Positions 15,409 through 23,422 of a DNA stretch of 64,000 bases are shown here, piece after piece; the stretch's first letter is position 1, and every line of letters begins with the position of its first letter. Position numbers and translations under genes: made by a program. The stretch spans positions 310,001 to 374,000 of the forward strand of contig NZ_JADBEJ010000004.1 in assembly GCF_014873915.1 (NCBI RefSeq), in the 5' to 3' direction. Under the pieces are notes generated by a model, which was not told the DNA's origin, searched no databases, and worked only from the letters and a program-made list of their open reading frames with translations. The stretch is from Amycolatopsis roodepoortensis. Its GTDB lineage: Bacteria; Actinomycetota; Actinomycetes; Mycobacteriales; Pseudonocardiaceae.

Positions 15409-16206
15409 ATGGAGATCACTTATTACGGCCGCGACGACTGGCCGCTCTACGCGGTCTCCCTCGGTTCCGGGCCACCCCTTGTGCTTCTGCACGGGGGTGG
15501 CCCTGATCATCACAGCCTCATCCCGCTGTCCGAGCGGCTGGCGGACCGGCACACGATCATCCTCCCCGACGTGCGCGGATACGGCCGATCGGCCTGCACC
15601 GACCCGGCTCGGCACACCTGGACCCAGTACTCCGACGACGTCGCGGCGCTACTCGATCACCTCGGTTTCCAGCGCGCCGTAGTCGGTGGAACCGGGCTCG
15701 GGGCCACCATCACCCAGCGCACCTGCCTCGAACACTCCGGCCGCGTCCGCGCCGCCATCCTGATCAGCGTCGAAGACATCGAAGACGACGAAGCGAAGCA
15801 AGCCGAGATCGCGTTCATGGACGCCTTCGCCGAACGTGTCCGGACCGACGGCATCGAAGCGGCGTGGGCACCGGTCCTGCCCGAGCTCGCTCCCATCATC
15901 GGCACGCTCGTACGTGACGCCATCCCGCGCTCCGACCCCGCGAGCATCGCTGCTGCGGCCGCCATCGGCCACGATCGCTCGTTCCGCTCCGTCGACGAAC
16001 TCGCCGCGATCACCACGCCCACCTTGGTCTTCCCGGGCATGGACCAGCGACATCCGACCGAGCTGGCGGAGAACGCCGCTCATGTCCTGCCCAACGGCCG
16101 TCTCGCGCCACTCTCCCTGTCGGACACGCTGCGCACCGCCGAAGACCTCGCCGACGCGTTCGCTCCAGCCATTCGCCGGTTCCTCGCCGAGCACCACCTC
16201 TACTAG
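15409..16206 (+). CDS. Alpha/beta-hydrolase-fold protein lacking the usual nucleophile
   Basis: 265 residues of alpha/beta hydrolase fold: oxyanion segment L-L-H-G-G-G-P near the N-terminus, and LPDVRGYGRSA. The nucleophile elbow, normally G-G-T-S-L-G-A or similar, reads G-G-T-G-L-G-A, so the catalytic Ser appears replaced by Gly. A C-terminal TPTLVFPGMDQRHP segment is retained. Either an inactive binding protein or an enzyme using another residue. ATG 15409 has AAGG 8 nt upstream; GTG 15400 is an alternative. It follows the DUF4396 gene by 10 bp and is probably in its operon. Confidence 0.8.
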   Translation: MEITYYGRDDWPLYAVSLGSGPPLVLLHGGGPDHHSLIPLSERLADRHTIILPDVRGYGRSACTDPARHTWTQYSDDVAALLDHLGFQRAVVGGTGLGATITQRTCLEHSGRVRAAILISVEDIEDDEAKQAEIAFMDAFAERVRTDGIEAAWAPVLPELAPIIGTLVRDAIPRSDPASIAAAAAIGHDRSFRSVDELAAITTPTLVFPGMDQRHPTELAENAAHVLPNGRLAPLSLSDTLRTAEDLADAFAPAIRRFLAEHHLY

Positions 16207-16217
16207 GTGACATAGTG
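16201..16217. promoter_or_regulatory. TACTA-N7-TAGTA operator (copy 9, one mismatch)
   Basis: TACTA-GGTGACA-TAGTG overlaps the stop codon of the hydrolase gene and lies about 70 bp upstream of the Csp-like copper-storage gene. It is the only copy beyond 10 kb and ties that gene to the first regulon. Confidence 0.5.
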
Positions 16218-16287
16218 GTTCACGGGTTTATACCCACACCTCGGGTACCCGAAGGTTGCCACGTGTTTCGCGAGGAAAGGAATCGTC

Positions 16288-16695
16288 ATGACGCAGGCAG
16301 CCGAGATGCTCCGCACCTACCCGGCGGATCTAGGCAACGTGAACCGGGAAGCGCTGGCCAGGTGCATAGAAGCGTGCTTCGAGTGCGCCCAAACTTGTAC
16401 GGCGTGCGCGGACGCATGTCTCAGCGAAAAGAGTGTCGCCGAGTTGGTCAAGTGCGTGCGCACGAATCTCGATTGCGCGGACATCTGCGCGACCACGGGA
16501 CGGGTCTTGTCCCGGCACACGGGCTACGACGCGAATCTGACGCGGGCCATCCTCGAGGGGTGTGCCGCCGCATGCAAAACGTGCGGTGACGAGTGCCAGG
16601 GACACGCGAGCATGCACGAACACTGCCGCGTATGCGCCGAAGCGTGCCGCCGCTGCGAACAGGCCTGCCGTGAACTGATCAATACCCTGAGCTGA
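16288..16695 (+). CDS. Cys-rich four-helix-bundle copper-storage protein (Csp-type)
   Basis: 135 residues, about 18 cysteines arranged CxxxC, CxxC and CxxxC along amphipathic helices (C-I-E-A-C-F-E-C-A-Q-T-C near residue 26; C-R-V-C-A-E-A-C-R-R-C near the end). This is the signature of cytosolic Csp3-type proteins (DUF326), which hold many Cu(I) ions inside a four-helix bundle. No signal peptide is present, so it is cytosolic. AAAGGA precedes the ATG. It is single-gene, between operator copy 9 and a bidirectional terminator shared with copA. Confidence 0.9.
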   Translation: MTQAAEMLRTYPADLGNVNREALARCIEACFECAQTCTACADACLSEKSVAELVKCVRTNLDCADICATTGRVLSRHTGYDANLTRAILEGCAAACKTCGDECQGHASMHEHCRVCAEACRRCEQACRELINTLS

Positions 16696-16722
16696 GCACG
16701 CTCACGGCCCAGGGCCGACAAA

Positions 16723-16763
16723 GAGGCGCTCGCGCGGCACCGGAAGTGCCGCGCGAGCGCCTC
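16723..16763. terminator. Bidirectional terminator between csp-like gene and copA
   Basis: A perfect 18-bp stem, GAGGCGCTCGCGCGGCAC (16723-16740) with its complement (16746-16763), loop CGGAA. It lies between the convergent stops at 16695 and 16779. Confidence 0.85.
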
Positions 16764-16778
16764 GTCTCGAGCAAGGAG

Positions 16779-19034
16779 TCAGTTCGCCGTGCTGCGGAAT
16801 CCCTTGAGCCGCAGGCTGTTCGTCACCACGAAGACCGAGCTGAACGCCATCGCGGCGCCGGCAATCATCGGGTTGAGCAGCCCCGCCGCGGCCAGTGGCA
16901 GCGCCGCGACGTTGTAGGCGAAGGCCCAGAACAGGTTCCCCTTGATGGTGCGCAGCGTCCGCCGCGAGAGCCGGATCGCGTCCACCGCCGCCCGCAGATC
17001 ACCGCGGACGAGGGTCAGGTCCGACGCCTCGATGGCGACGTCCGTGCCGGTGCCCATGGCCAGCCCGAGGTCGGCCTGCGCCAGCGCGGCCGCGTCGTTG
17101 ACACCGTCGCCCACCATCGCGACCACCTTGCCCTCGCCCTGCAGCCGCTTGACCACGTCCACCTTGTCCTTGGGCAGGACCTCCGCGATCACCTCGGTGA
17201 TCCCGACCTCAGCGGCCACCGCACGGGCCACGGCCTCGTTGTCCCCGGTCAGCAGGACCGGGGTCAGGCCGAGCGCCCGCAACTGCGTGATCGCTTCGGC
17301 GGAGGTCGGCTTCACGGTGTCCGCCACCACCAGGACCGCGCGAGCCTTCCCGTCCCAGCCGACGACGACCGCTGTCCGGCCGAGTTCCTCTTCGGCGGCC
17401 TTCGCCTTGGCGAGGTCCTCAGGCAGGTGGTGCGCCCACTCTTCCAGCAGCGCGGTCCGACCGACCAGCACCGCCTTGCCATCGACGATCCCCTGCACAC
17501 CGAGGCCTTCGACATTCGTGAAGTCCTCGACGGACGGGAGGTCGCCGACCCGGTCCCGCGCTCCGGCCACGATGGCTTGCGCGATGGGGTGCTCAGAAGC
17601 GTTCTCCAGGGCACCTGCGAGCCGTACCGCTTCTTCGGTGTCGACACCCTCGGCGACGTGGACCTCGACGAGCGCCATCCGACCTGTGGTGACCGTGCCG
17701 GTCTTGTCCAGCACGACGGTGTCGACCGCGCGAGTGGATTCCAGCACTTCCGGGCCCTTGATCAGGATCCCGAGCTGCGCACCCCGTCCGGTGCCGACCA
17801 GCAACGCGGTCGGGGTGGCCAGGCCGAGGGCGCACGGGCAGGCGATGATCAGCACGGCCACCGCGGCGGTGAACGCGGCCGACGCCGTGCCGCCCGCCCC
17901 GAGCCAGAAGGCCAGGGTGCCGACGGCGAGCGCGATCACGATCGGTACAAAGACCGCCGACACGCGGTCCGCCAGCCGTTGGACCTGCGCCTTGCCGGTC
18001 TGCGCGTCCTCCACCAGCTTCGCCATCTGCGCCAGCTGCGTGTCCGCGCCGACCCGCGTCGCACGGACGACGAGCCGCCCGCCCGCGTTGACCGTCGCGC
18101 CGACCACCGAGTCACCCGGCGCGACTTCCACCGGGACGCTTTCACCGGTCAGCATGCTCGCGTCCACCGCGGAACTACCCTCGGTGATCACACCGTCGGT
18201 GGCGACCTTCTCCCCCGGCCGCACGACGAACAGATCGCCGACAGCCAGCTGATCGACCGGGATCCGTTCTTCCTTGCCTTCGCGGAGAACGGCGACGTCC
18301 TTCGCCCCGAGCTCAAGCAGCGCCCGCAGCGCGGCACCGGCCCGGCGCTTGGACCGCGCCTCGAAGTACCGTCCGGCGAGGATGAACGTCGTCACCCCGG
18401 CGGCGACCTCGAGATAGATGTTGCCATCGCCGGCCATCCGCTCCACGGTCAGCTCGAAGGCGTGCGTCATCCCCGGCGTTCCCGCGCTGCCGAACAGCAA
18501 GGCGTACAGCGACCACAGGAACGCCGCCAGCGTGCCCATCGAGATCAGGGTGTCCATGGTGGCGGCGCCGTGGCGCAGGTTCGCCCACGCCGCCTTGTGG
18601 AACGGCCACGCCGCCCACACCAGCACCGGCGCGGCCAGCGTCAGCGAGATCCACTGCCAGTAGGTGAACTGGAACGCCGGCACCATCGCCAGCAGGATCA
18701 CCGGCACCGACAGCACCGCGGACCCGATCAGCCGCTGCCGCAACGGCGCGACCGGATCAGCCTCCTCACGAGGCTCATCCGAGCCGGCCGGCTTCTCCGG
18801 GGCGGGCACGGCGGCCGAGTATCCGGCCGCCTCCACCTGCTCGATCAACCGCTGCGGCTCGACGCCGACCGGGAAGGTGACTTTGGCCTTCTCGGTGGCG
18901 TAGTTGACGGTCGCCGTGACGCCATCGAGCTTGTTCAGCTTCTTCTCGATGCGCATCGCGCACGACGCGCAGGTCATCCCGGTGATCGCGAGTTCGACTT
19001 CGGTTGTCCGCGTCTGGTCCACGTCGGATGTCAT
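16779..19034 (-). CDS. copA: Cu(I)-exporting P1B-type ATPase
   Basis: About 751 residues. One N-terminal HMA domain (G-M-T-C22-A-S-C25), eight membrane helices, the CPC metal site in helix 6 (about residue 399), phosphorylation motif DKTGT (about 443), S-E-H-P for nucleotide binding, T-G-D-N and G-D-G-V-N-D hinge motifs, and C-terminal Y-N and M-x2-S-S residues typical of Cu(I) (P1B-1) pumps. It exports Cu(I) from the cytosol using ATP. ATG 19034 is favoured over GTG 19043 because AGGAG lies 8 nt before it. Last gene of the csoR-copZ-copper-binding-copA operon. Confidence 0.95.
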   Translation of the reverse strand: MTSDVDQTRTTEVELAITGMTCASCAMRIEKKLNKLDGVTATVNYATEKAKVTFPVGVEPQRLIEQVEAAGYSAAVPAPEKPAGSDEPREEADPVAPLRQRLIGSAVLSVPVILLAMVPAFQFTYWQWISLTLAAPVLVWAAWPFHKAAWANLRHGAATMDTLISMGTLAAFLWSLYALLFGSAGTPGMTHAFELTVERMAGDGNIYLEVAAGVTTFILAGRYFEARSKRRAGAALRALLELGAKDVAVLREGKEERIPVDQLAVGDLFVVRPGEKVATDGVITEGSSAVDASMLTGESVPVEVAPGDSVVGATVNAGGRLVVRATRVGADTQLAQMAKLVEDAQTGKAQVQRLADRVSAVFVPIVIALAVGTLAFWLGAGGTASAAFTAAVAVLIIACPCALGLATPTALLVGTGRGAQLGILIKGPEVLESTRAVDTVVLDKTGTVTTGRMALVEVHVAEGVDTEEAVRLAGALENASEHPIAQAIVAGARDRVGDLPSVEDFTNVEGLGVQGIVDGKAVLVGRTALLEEWAHHLPEDLAKAKAAEEELGRTAVVVGWDGKARAVLVVADTVKPTSAEAITQLRALGLTPVLLTGDNEAVARAVAAEVGITEVIAEVLPKDKVDVVKRLQGEGKVVAMVGDGVNDAAALAQADLGLAMGTGTDVAIEASDLTLVRGDLRAAVDAIRLSRRTLRTIKGNLFWAFAYNVAALPLAAAGLLNPMIAGAAMAFSSVFVVTNSLRLKGFRSTAN

Positions 19035-19061
19035 CGTGCTCACTCCTTTTCGACGCTCGCG

Positions 19062-20033
19062 TCAGCCGTGTCCGCCGTGGCCGTCATCGGCCGGAGGTGG
19101 GGTTGGGTTCTGGGTTGTCGAGGGGGCCGGGGCCGGGGCGGGTGTGTCTGTGGTGGCGACGGTGAACTCGGCGGTGCGGACCTTGCCCTCGTGCTGGAAG
19201 TCCAGGAACAGCCGATAAGTGCCGTTCGACGGGACTTCGGCGAAGAAGGTCACCGCGGGGCCGGGCTTCGTGCGGCCGTCACCAGGCTCGCCGTCCGGGT
19301 GGACGTGCAGGTACGCGAGATCGCCACCGCGCAACGCCACCAAATGCCCGTAAGCGCCCAGGTACGGCTGCAGATCGGTCACGTCACGGCCGTCCTCGGT
19401 CACCGTCAGCGTCACCTTCGACGACTTGCCCGGCGTCAGGTCCCCGTCCAGGCGCACCTGGTAACCATCGACATTCGCGACACGTGACGGCTGGTACTCG
19501 ACGGGCTTGAACTCCCCCGCCGCGGCGACGTCGACACCCAAGGTCGTGGCGCTCCCCCCGGTCGGCTTGAAGTCCGCGAAGACGCGGTACGAACCCGCCT
19601 GCGGCAGGGCCAGCGGCACCGTCCAGACGCCGTCCGCCCCCAGTTCGGGATGGATGTGCTGGAAACCCGCCGTGTCACGGCGGACGACGATGAGATGCAT
19701 CCGCTTCTCGTGCTCGACGTCGTAGCCGGTGACCGGCGCGCCGTCGGGCCCGAGAATCTTGAAGGAGAAGGGCTGGTTCGTCCCCGGCGTGAGCGTCGTG
19801 GTGGTGGGCGTGAGGGTGTAGCCGCCCCTGGACGACGCGAGCCCGCCGGGCTCGTCGGTCGGCGCCGCCTCCGCGACGGTGCCGCTGTGAGCGTCCCCAT
19901 GCCCGGCGTCCTCGCCGCCGGGAAGGCCGGCAGCGCCGGCGAAAGGACCGACAGCGGTGCCGACCGCCCAGGCGCCACCGGCGACCAAGGCGAGCGCCAC
20001 ACCGTAGGCGGAGAGCTTCGCAACTGTGTTCAT
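19062..20033 (-). CDS. Secreted/membrane-anchored copper-binding protein
   Basis: 323 residues: an N-terminal signal or anchor helix, a Gly/His stretch (GHGDAHSG), two beta-rich modules and a Pro-rich tail ending DDGHGGHG. The modules contain MHLIVVRRD, FQHIHPE, DLQPYLGAYGHLVALR and LHVHPDGEPG, whose His/Met residues are likely copper ligands. The same core recurs in the 26301-27080 protein. Position between copZ and copA suggests capture of copper outside the membrane. Function is inferred. Confidence 0.85.
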   Translation of the reverse strand: MNTVAKLSAYGVALALVAGGAWAVGTAVGPFAGAAGLPGGEDAGHGDAHSGTVAEAAPTDEPGGLASSRGGYTLTPTTTTLTPGTNQPFSFKILGPDGAPVTGYDVEHEKRMHLIVVRRDTAGFQHIHPELGADGVWTVPLALPQAGSYRVFADFKPTGGSATTLGVDVAAAGEFKPVEYQPSRVANVDGYQVRLDGDLTPGKSSKVTLTVTEDGRDVTDLQPYLGAYGHLVALRGGDLAYLHVHPDGEPGDGRTKPGPAVTFFAEVPSNGTYRLFLDFQHEGKVRTAEFTVATTDTPAPAPAPSTTQNPTPPPADDGHGGHG

Positions 20034-20084
20034 CGTGAGTCCCTTGTGCGGGCCGTGCCCGCGGTCAAGGAGCCGAACCGCGAA

Positions 20085-20291
20085 TCAGGCGGTCAGCTCG
20101 TATCCGGCTTCTTCGACGGCCGCGCGCACGTCCGCGACCGCGGGTTCCTCCGCGCTGACGACGGTCACCGCGCCGGTCGGCAGGTCGACACGGACATCCG
20201 TGACGCCGCTGATCTTCCCGACCTCTTCGGTGACCGAGCTGACGCAGTGGCCGCAGGTCATGCCGGTGACGGTGTAGGTGGTCTCGCTCAT
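20085..20291 (-). CDS. copZ: Copper chaperone CopZ-like HMA protein
   Basis: 68 residues, G-M-T-C13-G-H-C16 metal site and the beta-alpha-beta-beta-alpha-beta length of CopZ. It carries Cu(I) to the HMA domain of CopA. ATG 20291 has GGAGGA upstream; a longer open frame before it is not coding-like. It follows csoR by 31 bp in the csoR-copZ-copA operon. Confidence 0.92.
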   Translation of the reverse strand: MSETTYTVTGMTCGHCVSSVTEEVGKISGVTDVRVDLPTGAVTVVSAEEPAVADVRAAVEEAGYELTA

Positions 20292-20322
20292 CGTGGTTCT
20301 CCTCCGGATTCGTCGCGCTGCT

Positions 20323-20604
20323 TCAGGAACGGACGAGGCGGGCGATGACGTCGCTCGCCTCCTGGATCTTCTCGTCGGCTTCGGCGCCGCCCTTGGCGAT
20401 GGCATCGGACACGCAGTGCCGCAGGTGTTCGTCCATCAACCCCAGCGACACCGACTGCAACGCCTTCGTGGCCGCCGACACCTGCGTCAGGATGTCGATG
20501 CAGTACTTGTCCTCCTCGACCATCCGCTGCAGACCCCGGATCTGCCCCTCGATCCGCCGCAACCGGGTCACGTATTCATCCTTGCCTTGCGTGTATCCGT
20601 GCAT
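20323..20604 (-). CDS. csoR: Copper-sensing repressor CsoR
   Basis: 93 residues, all-helical DUF156 family. The Cu(I) triad C35-H60-C64 is intact and matches Mycobacterium CsoR (Cys-His-Cys), with the R-R-I-E-G-Q-I-R-G-L-Q DNA-binding helix. It is a tetramer that releases DNA when Cu(I) binds. The gene heads the operon, and an operator-promoter 19 bp upstream indicates autoregulation. A close paralogue lies divergently at 20790. Confidence 0.95.
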   Translation of the reverse strand: MHGYTQGKDEYVTRLRRIEGQIRGLQRMVEEDKYCIDILTQVSAATKALQSVSLGLMDEHLRHCVSDAIAKGGAEADEKIQEASDVIARLVRS

Positions 20605-20622
20605 CTCGACCTCCTGACGACG

Positions 20623-20651
20623 ACTCTACATACCCTAGGGGGGTAGGGCAA
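20623..20651 (-). promoter_or_regulatory. csoR operon promoter with CsoR operator (copy 4)
   Basis: On the minus strand: -35 TTGCCC (20651-20646), 17-nt spacer, -10 TAGAGT (20628-20623). The palindrome TACCCTAGGGGGGTA (20631-20645) occupies the spacer. A partial copy, TACCCCCGTGACGTA, lies just outside at 20658-20672. Confidence 0.78.
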
Positions 20652-20743
20652 GCGCGATACCCCCGTGACGTATGCCACCCCACTTTGGTCACACCACCTC
20701 TACGAAGCCTCGAAACCCGCCTGTGCGTGCGACTCCCGGGCGG

Positions 20744-20765
20744 GCATGATGGGGGGGGAAGTACG
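20744..20765. promoter_or_regulatory. G8 tract with AGTA flank upstream of second csoR
   Basis: A run of eight G (20751-20758) flanked by GAT on the left and AAGTAC on the right, 31 bp before the second csoR start. Long G tracts between TACT and AGTA are the type-1 operators of the CsoR/RcnR family; only the right flank matches well. Possible autoregulatory site, or a slippage-prone tract. Confidence 0.35.
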
Positions 20766-20789
20766 CGAATCCCGACTCGAGGAGTGAGC

Positions 20790-21071
20790 GTGGCCGATCA
20801 CGGCGACGACAAGGAGCGCCACCTCAAACGTCTACGGCGCGTCGAGGGGCAGATCCGGGGCCTGCAGAAGATGATCGAAGAGGACAAATACTGCATCGAC
20901 GTCCTCACCCAGGTCTCCGCGGCGACCCGCGCCCTGCAATCGTTCTCCCTCGAACTCCTCGAGCGGCACATGGCAGGCTGCGTCGTCGAAGCCGCCGCGA
21001 AAGGCGGCCCCGAGGCGGACAAGAAGATCCGGGAAGCCTCCGAAGCGATCGCACGCCTGGTGCGCTCCTGA
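20790..21071 (+). CDS. Second CsoR-family repressor
   Basis: 93 residues, closely similar to the 20323-20604 protein, with C35-H60-C64 conserved, so Cu(I) sensing is expected. The start GTG 20790 follows GAGGAG by 5 nt; the open frame extends upstream but not plausibly. It is monocistronic and ends at a strong terminator. Two Cu-type CsoRs in one locus could partition operators or tune the response; which sites each binds cannot be told from sequence. Confidence 0.9.
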   Translation: MADHGDDKERHLKRLRRVEGQIRGLQKMIEEDKYCIDVLTQVSAATRALQSFSLELLERHMAGCVVEAAAKGGPEADKKIREASEAIARLVRS

Positions 21072-21087
21072 CGTCTGCATCACGAAG

Positions 21088-21121
21088 AGCGGGCGGATGA
21101 CCTTCAGGTCATCCGCCCGCT
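21088..21121. terminator. Bidirectional terminator
   Basis: A perfect 16-bp stem (21088-21103 with 21106-21121) with a 2-nt loop, rich in G/C, between the convergent second csoR and CDGSH genes. It ends one base before the CDGSH stop codon. Confidence 0.85.
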
Positions 21122-21122
21122 T

Positions 21123-21356
21123 CTAGTCCGCCTCAACGACTGCCCTGGTCGCCGCGAACCCGGTCCGGACATGGGCGCCGTCACAGAACGGCTTCTTCGC
21201 CGAACGCCCGCACCGGCACAGCAACTGAGTGCGGCCGGTCAGTTCGTATTCCTCGCCATCGTGGTCGACCAGCCGAACGGGCCCTTTCACCTGATACGGC
21301 CCGTTGTTCACGACCTTGATGACGACAGCCGGTTCAGTTCCGCTCTCCTCGGCCAT
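21123..21356 (-). CDS. CDGSH-type iron-sulfur protein
   Basis: 77 residues with C-R-C-x8-P-x-C-D-G-A-H, the C3H ligand set of CDGSH (mitoNEET-type) 2Fe-2S domains. It is a small soluble redox or cluster-transfer protein. It lies 5 bp downstream of the HMA gene on the same strand, so the two are cotranscribed from the CsoR-type promoter at 21.65 kb. Copper damages Fe-S clusters, so co-regulation is sensible. Confidence 0.88.
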   Translation of the reverse strand: MAEESGTEPAVVIKVVNNGPYQVKGPVRLVDHDGEEYELTGRTQLLCRCGRSAKKPFCDGAHVRTGFAATRAVVEAD

Positions 21357-21361
21357 CGCCT

Positions 21362-21568
21362 TCAGCCGACCACCTCGTAGCCCGCCTCTTTGACCGCGGA
21401 CCGCACCAGATCCGCGTCGACCGGCCCCTCGCTCACGACGGTCACCTCGCCGGTCGCGACATCCGCGTCCACGTCACTGACGCCGGCGACACCGTTCACC
21501 GCCGTCGTCACCTTGTTCATGCAGCCCGAGCAGGTCATGCCCTTGACCGTGTACACGGTGGTGTCCAT
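21362..21568 (-). CDS. HMA-domain copper chaperone (third in window)
   Basis: 68 residues, G-M-T-C13-S-G-C16 metal site, very similar in length to the copZ product at 20085-20291. First gene of a two-gene unit with the CDGSH gene. A second CopZ-type chaperone may serve a different acceptor; no P-type ATPase is in this unit. Confidence 0.9.
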   Translation of the reverse strand: MDTTVYTVKGMTCSGCMNKVTTAVNGVAGVSDVDADVATGEVTVVSEGPVDADLVRSAVKEAGYEVVG

Positions 21569-21629
21569 CAGCTTTCACCCTTCGGTTCGACAACTTGTTC
21601 CGCGGCGATCCCTTCGCCGTCACACCGCC

Positions 21630-21659
21630 ACACTAACATTACCCCCGTAGGGTATGCAA
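21630..21659 (-). promoter_or_regulatory. Promoter with CsoR-type operator (copy 5)
   Basis: On the minus strand: -35 TTGCAT (21659-21654), 18-nt spacer, -10 TAGTGT (21635-21630). TACCCCCGTAGGGTA (21640-21654) lies in the spacer. It controls the HMA-CDGSH unit. Confidence 0.7.
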
Positions 21660-21849
21660 AGAAGGCGTTGTCCTTGTCCCACAACAAGGATCGACCTCCC
21701 GAGCTTCTCGCCGACGACGAGCAACGTCTCACCCCACAGGTTCTGCGGTCATTTCCCACGAACAGGGACGCATGCCGGACCGTGTCCGACGGAGAAATCT
21801 GCTGCGCACGGCGGAACCACGACCTCGGCCAAGCCTCTAAAATGCGCTG

Positions 21850-22404
21850 GTGACCGCGGCGACTGAACTTCCCTCGACGGTGCATGCCGCCCGTGGTGCT
21901 GTTCTGGCCGTCGCAGCCGCAGCCCTTGGCATGACGGCTCAGGTCCTCGGCGACGGCACGGTTCCGAATGCCGGGATGGCCCTTCTCATCGGCGGCTTGG
22001 CCGGTTCGGCCGGTATCGCCGTGGCCGACCGCTGCCGAGGCGTCGTCGCGGCGGTCGGCGCGCTGACGGCGGCGCAGCTCATCCTGCACGCCGTTCTGCT
22101 GGTGCCTTCACGCGTGACTCATTCGCATGTCGCGCCCGTCCTCACCGGGCTGAACCCGATCGTCGAGTTCAGCTCACACGTACTGGTGATCGTGTTGCTC
22201 GGGGTCCTGCTCACCCAAGCCGATACGGCCGTGCGGGCGCTATGCGGACTCGTATGGCGAACGCTGCGCTGGGTTACGGCGTCACCCACTCCGCCACGTG
22301 TCTTGTCTTGGACCCCCCTCACTCGTGCGGTCGCGCCGAGTACCGCGACCGAAGTCCTTCTCCGTCGTTCACAGCCACGTCGCGGGCCACCAGCCACTCG
22401 CTGA
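21850..22404 (+). CDS. Integral membrane protein of unknown function
   Basis: 184 residues with four predicted membrane segments, a periplasmic loop containing H-S-H-V, and a basic C-terminal tail. Not recognised as a named family. The gene is oriented away from the HMA-CDGSH unit and could be driven outward from the same CsoR-type region. The GTG start is not supported by a clear ribosome site. Confidence 0.55.
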   Translation: MTAATELPSTVHAARGAVLAVAAAALGMTAQVLGDGTVPNAGMALLIGGLAGSAGIAVADRCRGVVAAVGALTAAQLILHAVLLVPSRVTHSHVAPVLTGLNPIVEFSSHVLVIVLLGVLLTQADTAVRALCGLVWRTLRWVTASPTPPRVLSWTPLTRAVAPSTATEVLLRRSQPRRGPPATR

Positions 22405-22528
22405 AGTACTCCCTGCACCGTCGCTGCCACCAGCGCGCCTGCACCTATGCCGATCCGGATCGCAGTGTTCGAGCCTCCGCTCCACGCCCCCGCATTGGCC
22501 ACACCCAGTCTCAACGAAAGGTTTCTCC

Positions 22529-23374
22529 ATGCCCGGCAAACCAGACCCTGCCGACACGATCCGAAGACACGTCCCCACCTTCATCACCCGAGGCAAGCGG
22601 TTCGCCGTCACGGCAGAGGACATTCTCCAGCGCGCCTTGGTGGCAACTGGGCTCCGCCAGCCCGAATCGAGGATCTCCGCCGACGCCCAGAACTATTGGC
22701 GCCAGCCCTCCGGCCCCCGCTGGTCCGCCGACTCGCATTGGCGGGACTCATCGGCGTTTCGTGGCAACGACCTGTGGCAGAAGATCGGCCGGGAACACCT
22801 CGCCCTGTTCGAGGCAGGTGCTCGCATGACGGAGTTCGCCCGCCCCTGGAAGCGCGTCGTCGAATGGGGATGTGGCGGCGGCGCCAATGCCGTGCGCTTC
22901 GCTCCCCGTGCCGGTGAGTTCATCGGCGTCGACATCTCCACAGAGTCGCTCGCCGAATGCGGCAAGCAGGTCGCGAACGCCTGCGACACCCCGTTCCTGC
23001 CGGTGATCATCGAGGTGGCGGAGCCGGAAGCCGCGCTCGGCAAGATCGACGGCGAATGCGACGTGTTCCTGTCCTTCTACGTCTTCGAACTGATACCGAC
23101 CCCGGAATACGGTGAGCGACTGCTACGCATCGCTCACGAACTCCTCGCACCGGGCGGGCTGGCCCTGATCCAGATCAAGTACGACGCCGGCACCTGGCGC
23201 ACCAGACCTCGACGACGGTCCTACGCGAGAGGCCTGGCGGACATGACGACCTACCGGGTCGAGGAGTTCTGGCAGATCGCGGCCCGCTGCGGTTTCACCC
23301 CGGAAGCGGTTCATCTCGTCCCGCGAAACGAACTCGACGAACGCTACGCGTATTTCTTCCTGTCCAAGAGGTGA
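22529..23374 (+). CDS. Class I SAM-dependent methyltransferase
   Basis: 281 residues. The SAM-binding motif I is V-V-E-W-G-C-G-G-G-A-N, followed by F-I-G-V-D-I-S at strand 2, and a motif IV region D-V-F-L-S-F-Y-V-F-E. The N-terminal 90 residues form an extra cap. The ATG has AAAGG 7 nt upstream; the open frame before it is not coding-like. The substrate is unknown. It is convergent with a second methyltransferase, separated by a terminator. Confidence 0.78.
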   Translation: MPGKPDPADTIRRHVPTFITRGKRFAVTAEDILQRALVATGLRQPESRISADAQNYWRQPSGPRWSADSHWRDSSAFRGNDLWQKIGREHLALFEAGARMTEFARPWKRVVEWGCGGGANAVRFAPRAGEFIGVDISTESLAECGKQVANACDTPFLPVIIEVAEPEAALGKIDGECDVFLSFYVFELIPTPEYGERLLRIAHELLAPGGLALIQIKYDAGTWRTRPRRRSYARGLADMTTYRVEEFWQIAARCGFTPEAVHLVPRNELDERYAYFFLSKR

Positions 23375-23377
23375 ACT

Positions 23378-23418
23378 CAGGTGCGGTCCATCGCGGGCAA
23401 CGCGATGGACCGCACCTG
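23378..23418. terminator. Bidirectional terminator
   Basis: An 18-bp perfect stem (23378-23395 with 23401-23418) with loop GGCAA, between the two convergent methyltransferase stops. Confidence 0.85.
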
Positions 23419-23422
23419 GTCA

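Noticed and set aside
16746..19487. 913-codon open frame on the plus strand
   Set aside because: It lies antisense to copA; the translation is low-complexity Arg/Asp/Gln-rich, as expected for a shadow of a GC-rich gene.
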